From Lysobacterales bacterium (GTDB lineage Bacteria; Pseudomonadota; Gammaproteobacteria; Xanthomonadales; Marinicellaceae), in NCBI GenBank assembly GCA_026990095.1, contig JALSIL010000317.1, positions 1-16,461 of the forward strand: 16,461 bases of DNA, written 5' to 3'. A program made the position numbers and the translations under genes. Below, piece by piece: positions 11,748 to 16,461 of this stretch (positions are counted from its first letter, which is position 1; each line of letters starts with the position of its first letter). The notes below the pieces were generated by a model. That model saw nothing but the letters and a program-made list of their open reading frames with translations, ran no database searches and was not told the origin of the DNA.

Positions 11748-14264
11748 ATGCCGCAAAATAAATTCAAAGTTGTTATTATTGGTTCTGGACCTGCGGGGTT
11801 AAGTGCGGCAGCTCGTGCAGCTCATTATGAAAAAGAACATGGAGAGTCTTCTGCACATCTTTTACTTGAAGCGTTTTCTGGTTTATCAAAAACAATTTAT
11901 CAATACCAAAAGGGCAAACATGTCATGGATGAACCGGGGTTTTTAAATCTCAGAAGTCCAATGGAGTTTGCAGCAGGTAAGCGAGAAGAAGTGTTGCAGG
12001 CATGGGAGCAAGGCGTACAACAAAACGGTATTAATATTCAATACGAAAAAGAAGTTATCGGCATTACGGGTGAACAACCCGATTTTACTGTCACCTTAAA
12101 AGATGGTGAAAAAATAACCGCTGAAAATGTCGTTTTAAGTATTGGTTTGCAAGGAAATCCAAGAAAATTGGGTTTGCCAGGGGACGATGAATCGTCTTTT
12201 GTGCGTTATACGCTTGAAGATCCTGATGAGTTTGAGGGAAAAACAATTGTCGTGGTAGGGGCAGGTGATGCTGCAATCGAAAATGCTTTGGGTTTAGCTC
12301 AAAATAACACCGTTTATATCATCAACCGAAGAAACGAATTTACGCGTGCCAAAGAGGGCAATTTAAATGCAGTTTTATCGGCTATTAACAACAAATCAAA
12401 TCAGTTTTTTTGTCAATACAATACCAATGTTAAAGCAATACAATTGCCCCAATCAGTAGATGAAAAAGGGGCGATTGTACTAGACACCCCCGAGGGGGAT
12501 TTATCCATCGATTGTGACTGCATTATTGCCCGTTTAGGTGCGATAGCACCGCGTCGTTTTGTTGAGTCTTGCGGTGTTGAATTTCCAAATGACAAGCCAG
12601 ATTCCATTCCTGATTTAGACAATCATTACCAAAGCAATGTTAAAGGTCTTTATATTATTGGAGCATTGGGCGGTTATCCATTAATCAAACAAGCAATGAA
12701 TCAAGGTCATGATGTTATTGAGTTTATTCATGGTAAGGAAATCAAACCCGCCGATCACCCTTTGCTCGAACAACAATTCAAGTTGTTACCTTATGTCATG
12801 GATGCTCAAGATATTTTGGAATTATACCAACAGCGTGTTCCCATGTTTAAACGCATGAATGCTTTGGCATTTAGAGAGTTGATTATAGAAAGTAATATTG
12901 TTATTGCTTTGGATGAACAAGGTTACCAAGAGGCAAATAAGAAACAAGAACTGGCTAAAGCCAAGAATTACAGTAAATTCACCAAACTAATTAAAGCAGG
13001 TGATAAAATCTTCAAAAAGGAAGAGTACAGCAACACTTTTTATACCATTGTTGAAGGTGAAGTCAGTTTAACCACTGAAGAAGGCAAGAGCTTTACTTTG
13101 AAAGCTGGGCAGTTTTTCGGTGAAATGAGCCTGCTATCAGGACGACCAAGAAAGGCCGATGCCATTGCTGGTAACGAGTGTATTTTAATCGAAACGCCAC
13201 GTCGTATTATGTTGAAGCTGATGAATTCAAACGACGAAGTGGCACAAGGCATCAATCGTATATCTACCGTTAGAGCCTTGCAAGAGGCGTTTAACCCGAA
13301 TTTATCCTCGAAAGAAATGCTCGCCTTGGCTGCAACAGTTAGAATGGTTGAATTTAAAGCCAATGAAACTATTTTTAAAGAAGGAGAAAAGGGCAAACAC
13401 TTGTACCTTATCCGTTCAGGGACTGTCTCTCTTGCAAAAGGGATAAAACATAAAAAGCGGGTGACGACACAACTGCAGTCAGGAGAACTAGTTGGTCAAT
13501 TAGCCTTAATGGGTAACCCAACTCGAACACATACCGCTGTTGCGGCTGTTCGGGTTGAAGCCTTTAAGTTGAACTTACAGCAGTTTTTAACCTTAATTAA
13601 ATCCAATAAAGACCAAATCAAAGTCTTGCAAAGCGATTTAGCGGAATTAATGCAAAAATCAAACCTAATGGGTTCGGTTTATGAATCAGTTGATATCAAT
13701 AATTTTTTATTAAAACAAGGGCTAGGGGAGGCGACAAATGCTTTAGTGATTGATGAAAATCTATGCGTCGCTTGCGATAATTGTGAAACAGCTTGTGCAG
13801 AAACTCATTTTGGTATTGCGCGTTTAAAGCGTGAGCAAGGAGATTCATTTGCAGGATTACATATCCCAATTTCATGCCGCCATTGCGAACAACCGCATTG
13901 CATGAAAGATTGCCCAGCTGATGCCATCCATCGGGCAGATGATGGCGAAGTTTTTATTGATGATTCGTGTATTGGTTGTGGAAATTGTGAAACCAATTGC
14001 CCCTACGATGTCATAAAAATGAGTTACGACATGCCTAAAAAGCCAGGTTTGCTTGCTTGGATGTTTTTAGGTTTAGGTAAAGGACCTGGTGAGTTAGGTA
14101 ACCCTGTTATCGATGCAAAAGCAAAAGATAAAGGTAAAAAAGCAGTCAAATGCGATTTATGCAAAGACTTAAAAACAGGACCGGCCTGTGTTCGAGCCTG
14201 TCCAACAGGAGCAGCCATTAGAATAAGCCCTAATGACTTTGTTGACTTAGTTGAGGGACGATAA
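11748..14264 (+). CDS. FAD/NAD(P) oxidoreductase - double cNMP-binding - four-cluster ferredoxin fusion
   Basis: This is 838 residues in three parts. Residues 1-330 are a thioredoxin-reductase/YpdA-like flavoprotein: FAD motif GSGPAG at 12-17, second Rossmann GAGDAA at 171-176, and the C-terminal FAD motif YIIGALGGYPLIKQA at 302-316. No CxxC disulphide is present in this part, so it is not a thioredoxin reductase. Residues about 405-510 are a cyclic-nucleotide-binding domain with FGEMSLLSGRPRKADA (Glu459, Arg468 present). Residues about 522-640 are a second one with VGQLALMGNPTRTHTA, where Gln584 replaces the usual Glu. Residues 665-838 carry four [4Fe-4S] sets: C673/676/679/683, C710/713/718/722, C741/744/747/751 and C802/805/814/818, as in DmsB/HybA-type electron-transfer subunits. 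No signal peptide, so it is cytoplasmic. I infer electron exchange between NAD(P)H and the membrane cytochrome encoded two bases downstream, with possible cyclic-nucleotide control. Confidence 0.88.
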   Translation: MPQNKFKVVIIGSGPAGLSAAARAAHYEKEHGESSAHLLLEAFSGLSKTIYQYQKGKHVMDEPGFLNLRSPMEFAAGKREEVLQAWEQGVQQNGINIQYEKEVIGITGEQPDFTVTLKDGEKITAENVVLSIGLQGNPRKLGLPGDDESSFVRYTLEDPDEFEGKTIVVVGAGDAAIENALGLAQNNTVYIINRRNEFTRAKEGNLNAVLSAINNKSNQFFCQYNTNVKAIQLPQSVDEKGAIVLDTPEGDLSIDCDCIIARLGAIAPRRFVESCGVEFPNDKPDSIPDLDNHYQSNVKGLYIIGALGGYPLIKQAMNQGHDVIEFIHGKEIKPADHPLLEQQFKLLPYVMDAQDILELYQQRVPMFKRMNALAFRELIIESNIVIALDEQGYQEANKKQELAKAKNYSKFTKLIKAGDKIFKKEEYSNTFYTIVEGEVSLTTEEGKSFTLKAGQFFGEMSLLSGRPRKADAIAGNECILIETPRRIMLKLMNSNDEVAQGINRISTVRALQEAFNPNLSSKEMLALAATVRMVEFKANETIFKEGEKGKHLYLIRSGTVSLAKGIKHKKRVTTQLQSGELVGQLALMGNPTRTHTAVAAVRVEAFKLNLQQFLTLIKSNKDQIKVLQSDLAELMQKSNLMGSVYESVDINNFLLKQGLGEATNALVIDENLCVACDNCETACAETHFGIARLKREQGDSFAGLHIPISCRHCEQPHCMKDCPADAIHRADDGEVFIDDSCIGCGNCETNCPYDVIKMSYDMPKKPGLLAWMFLGLGKGPGELGNPVIDAKAKDKGKKAVKCDLCKDLKTGPACVRACPTGAAIRISPNDFVDLVEGR

Positions 14265-14266
14265 AA

Positions 14267-15142
14267 GTGTTTGAAAATTTACTTAAATACAAAAAGTACC
14301 GCTACCTCAGTTTATCATTAATTTTGATTGTTTCTGCTGCAGTGATTTATTTAACTCAAGGAATAGAGCAACCCGCGAATGGAGGTACTTGGCAAGGTTA
14401 TACTTTGGGTATCTTCAGTGCTTTTCTTGTCTTGTTGTTAACTTATTTAGGGATTAGAAAAAGAAGTTATTCATCGCGAATGGGAACAGTAGAAGGCTGG
14501 ACTTCTGCTCATGTATTCCTTGGAACAAGTTTATTATTAATTGCTACTTTACATGCGGCTTTTCAAGTTGGTTGGAATATCCATACGTTAGCTTATGTAT
14601 TGATGATTGCCGTGATTTTATCAGGTTTTTATGGACTATTCACTTACTTGCATTACCCTCAAGTGATGTCCAAAAACAATAATGGTGGTTCTCAAGAGAG
14701 TTGGTTGCAAGAATTGGCTCAAATTGATGATGAAATAAAGAACAGATCGGGTTCTTGCCGCGCTGAAATTAGGTTGTTGGTATTAAGTGCGATAGAAAAC
14801 ACAAAGATTAGCGGTGGCCTGTTTTCTCAATTGACACGAAGCGACAATTCGAAGATTAAAATACAATCCGAGTCTGATAAGTATACGTCAAACAAAAATC
14901 AAGAAAGAGTCATATCATACTTAGCAAGAGCTTTACCTAATAGTCTTAATCATGCTGAAGCTTCTGCAATTGATGGTATTTTATCAAAATTTTCGAGGCG
15001 GCAAAGATTGCTTAAAATCATTAAAAGAAATCTGCAAATTAAAGCTTATTTAAGGGTGTGGCTGCTTTTTCATGTGCCATTAACGATTGCCTTATTAGCT
15101 GCTTTAACTGTTCACATTTTAGTCGTTTTTATTTATTGGTAA
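14267..15142 (+). CDS. Five-TM putative di-haem cytochrome b
   Basis: This is 291 residues and starts at GTG, with GAGGGA at 14253-14258 placed eight bases upstream inside the end of the previous gene. Predicted TM helices are about 13-31, 45-63, 80-101, 106-127 and 264-289. TM3 carries His82 and His96; TM5 carries His269 and His283. Each pair is 14 residues apart, the spacing by which two helices hold two stacked b haems across the membrane in cytochrome bc1-type proteins. Between TM4 and TM5 lies a polar domain of about 135 residues (130-263), with basic stretches near 244-258, probably cytoplasmic. I do not recognise a named family. The position between the ferredoxin fusion and a multihaem cytochrome c supports a transmembrane electron carrier. 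Haem binding is inferred from the His pattern only. Confidence 0.68.
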   Translation: MFENLLKYKKYRYLSLSLILIVSAAVIYLTQGIEQPANGGTWQGYTLGIFSAFLVLLLTYLGIRKRSYSSRMGTVEGWTSAHVFLGTSLLLIATLHAAFQVGWNIHTLAYVLMIAVILSGFYGLFTYLHYPQVMSKNNNGGSQESWLQELAQIDDEIKNRSGSCRAEIRLLVLSAIENTKISGGLFSQLTRSDNSKIKIQSESDKYTSNKNQERVISYLARALPNSLNHAEASAIDGILSKFSRRQRLLKIIKRNLQIKAYLRVWLLFHVPLTIALLAALTVHILVVFIYW

Positions 15143-15151
15143 TTTGCATAT

Positions 15152-16461
15152 ATGTTTATTTTAATTAGAAAATCAGTTTTCGGCAGTCAGGAAGAATACC
15201 AAGATTTAGACTTTGATGTTAATGAACTTGTTATTGGAAACACAGAAAATGTGAACTTGGTTTTGGATGAAATGGCTGATGGCAGTATTACCCTAAAACC
15301 CAAAGGAGAAGACAAGGCTAAATTCACTTGTTCAAATGGCATAGAAGTGTTGACTCAGACAAAATTAACTGCATCGGGTACGCTCCAAAAGGGATTTACT
15401 TATCAACTGGGTGTTTATGATATTGAAATTATAGATGTTCCTGCTGGATTTGATTTTGCACTAAATATATCGCGTTCAAAAAGAAAGTCCTTGCTTACAA
15501 AGAAAAAATTTAAGATTGAGGAAAAGAAAGGAAAAATCAGTATACGCCTTCTCTCTTACCTTTTGTTTTTATCTATTTTAGTGGTCTATTTATTGATTCC
15601 TTATTTGAGTTTTACACAACCAGGAATTAAAGAAAAAACTAAAAACTTCCCCTTAGTGACAGATAAATCGTGGTTGTCTGGACCGATGGCAATGGCTCAC
15701 CGAATTCCTGAGATTGGAGATGATTGCCAAGTTTGTCACGTAAAACCTTTTGAAAAAGTACAAGATAAACAGTGTTTGAGTTGCCATCAAAATTTAGGAG
15801 AGCATGTCAACACTATGCACCCTGCAATGAAAGAAATCGACAAATTTCTATGTGAAAATTGCCATAAAGAGCACAATGAACCGGCACAAATTACACGAAC
15901 GGATGATACTTTGTGTGTTAATTGCCATCAGAATATACAAAAATACGAAACTCAAGATTCGCTTAAAAAGAATCCCGTACAAGTGGTTACTGGTTTTGAT
16001 TCGGATAACCACCCACCGTTTCGTTTAAGTTTAATTCAACCCAAACTCATAAATGGTGCCTATGAATGGAGAAAGAACCGACCTAAGTTTGATTTAAAAG
16101 TAAAACCAATTGAAGAGTCAAATTTAAAATTTTCACATAAAGTGCATTTGGATAAGGAGCTTGTTCAAGATGAATTAAGCGGTCAATCTTTGGTGTGTTC
16201 AAACTGCCATCAACTAAAAGACGATAAAGAACATTTTAAACCTATAACCATGGATAAAGATTGCCGCAGTTGCCACAAATTGTCGTTTGATGTTTTTAAT
16301 CCAGATATTGAGTTGCCGCATGGCAATTTACGCGCCGCTTTTGTTATGTTAGAGGCACACTTTATACGTGAATTTACTGACCCAGAATTACGAAAACAAC
16401 GCTCAAGAAAAAAAACAAGGCGGATACCAGGACAACACAGCAATAATGCCACGTGTGAAGG
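15152..16461 (+). CDS. FHA-like / single TM / multihaem cytochrome c (3' truncated by window end)
   Basis: The frame opens at ATG 15152, nine nt after the previous stop, and runs off the window after 436 codons. No strong Shine-Dalgarno is seen; coupling to the upstream gene is likely. Residues about 1-105 look like a degenerate FHA domain (strand-rich, ELVIGN start, SNGIEV and KGFTYQLGVYDIEII), but the Arg and Ser-x-x-His that bind phosphothreonine are missing. Residues 106-130 are very Lys/Arg-rich, then comes one TM helix at about 131-153. The remainder, periplasmic by the positive-inside rule, has CXXCH haem motifs at 192-196, 208-212, 234-238, 255-259, 349-353 and 371-375, plus FSHKVHL at 327-333, a cytochrome c3/c7-type distal-His motif. 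A further Cys at the edge (residue 435) could open a seventh. I infer the periplasmic electron relay of the cluster. Total length and haem number are unknown. Confidence 0.82.
   Translation, partial: MFILIRKSVFGSQEEYQDLDFDVNELVIGNTENVNLVLDEMADGSITLKPKGEDKAKFTCSNGIEVLTQTKLTASGTLQKGFTYQLGVYDIEIIDVPAGFDFALNISRSKRKSLLTKKKFKIEEKKGKISIRLLSYLLFLSILVVYLLIPYLSFTQPGIKEKTKNFPLVTDKSWLSGPMAMAHRIPEIGDDCQVCHVKPFEKVQDKQCLSCHQNLGEHVNTMHPAMKEIDKFLCENCHKEHNEPAQITRTDDTLCVNCHQNIQKYETQDSLKKNPVQVVTGFDSDNHPPFRLSLIQPKLINGAYEWRKNRPKFDLKVKPIEESNLKFSHKVHLDKELVQDELSGQSLVCSNCHQLKDDKEHFKPITMDKDCRSCHKLSFDVFNPDIELPHGNLRAAFVMLEAHFIREFTDPELRKQRSRKKTRRIPGQHSNNATCE

Noticed and set aside
11748..12740. Calling the flavin part a thioredoxin reductase.
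   Set aside because: There is no CxxC pair in the NAD(P) domain; the Cys256-x-Cys258 pair is not in the right form or place.
13040..13396. A 118-codon antisense frame opposite the cNMP domains.
   Set aside because: It lies wholly opposite a well-supported gene, has no ribosome site, and its composition is what the complement of this coding region gives.
16210..16452. An 80-codon antisense frame opposite the multihaem cytochrome.
   Set aside because: It is a shadow of the CXXCH-bearing + strand frame with no independent start signals.

Overview
The window is AT-rich, densely coded on the + strand only, and looks like the chromosome of a Gram-negative gammaproteobacterium. The reasons are type II secretion genes, DUF1302/DUF1329 outer-envelope proteins, a VolA/Pla-1-like lipase tail, and Shine-Dalgarno-led genes packed with stop/start overlaps. 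A marine or aquatic lineage is plausible but not shown. I see no insertion sequences, tRNAs, rRNAs, CRISPR arrays or clearly broken genes.

Region 1 (1-8969) is an envelope module. It runs: the C-terminus of a probable secreted/surface lipase (1-149), a DUF1302 outer-membrane beta-barrel candidate (164-2038), a periplasmic DUF1329 protein (2056-3417), a second DUF1329 protein remodelled into a lipoprotein with a long repeat-built helical spacer (3491-5356), a YCF48-like Asp-box propeller (5437-6357) and a 12-TM RND/MMPL transporter (6357-8969). The likely theme is movement of a lipid or other hydrophobic compound between inner membrane, periplasm and outer membrane. The substrate cannot be read from sequence. 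Hairpins follow the first DUF1329 gene, the second DUF1329 gene and the RND gene, so expression within the module may be graded.

Region 2 (9049-11440) holds gspL, gspM and gspN, with start/stop overlaps. They encode the inner-membrane assembly-platform part of a type II secretion system, here without gspC-K next to them.

Region 3 (11441-11747) is a 307-nt gap. It carries a long imperfect inverted repeat, a CRP/FNR-family-like palindrome, a weak candidate promoter and a strong Shine-Dalgarno sequence.

Region 4 (11748 to the window end) is the most unusual part: a compact three-gene redox cluster. Gene 1 fuses a FAD/NAD(P) oxidoreductase, two cyclic-nucleotide-binding domains and a ferredoxin part with four [4Fe-4S] cysteine sets. 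Gene 2 is a 5-TM protein with two His-X13-His pairs, as expected for a transmembrane di-haem cytochrome b. Gene 3 (cut by the window end) has a degenerate FHA-like cytoplasmic domain, one TM helix and a periplasmic multihaem cytochrome c part with at least six CXXCH motifs. Together they could carry electrons across the inner membrane between a cytoplasmic nicotinamide/ferredoxin pool and periplasmic haems, with possible cyclic-nucleotide control. Direction, partner and physiological role are inference.
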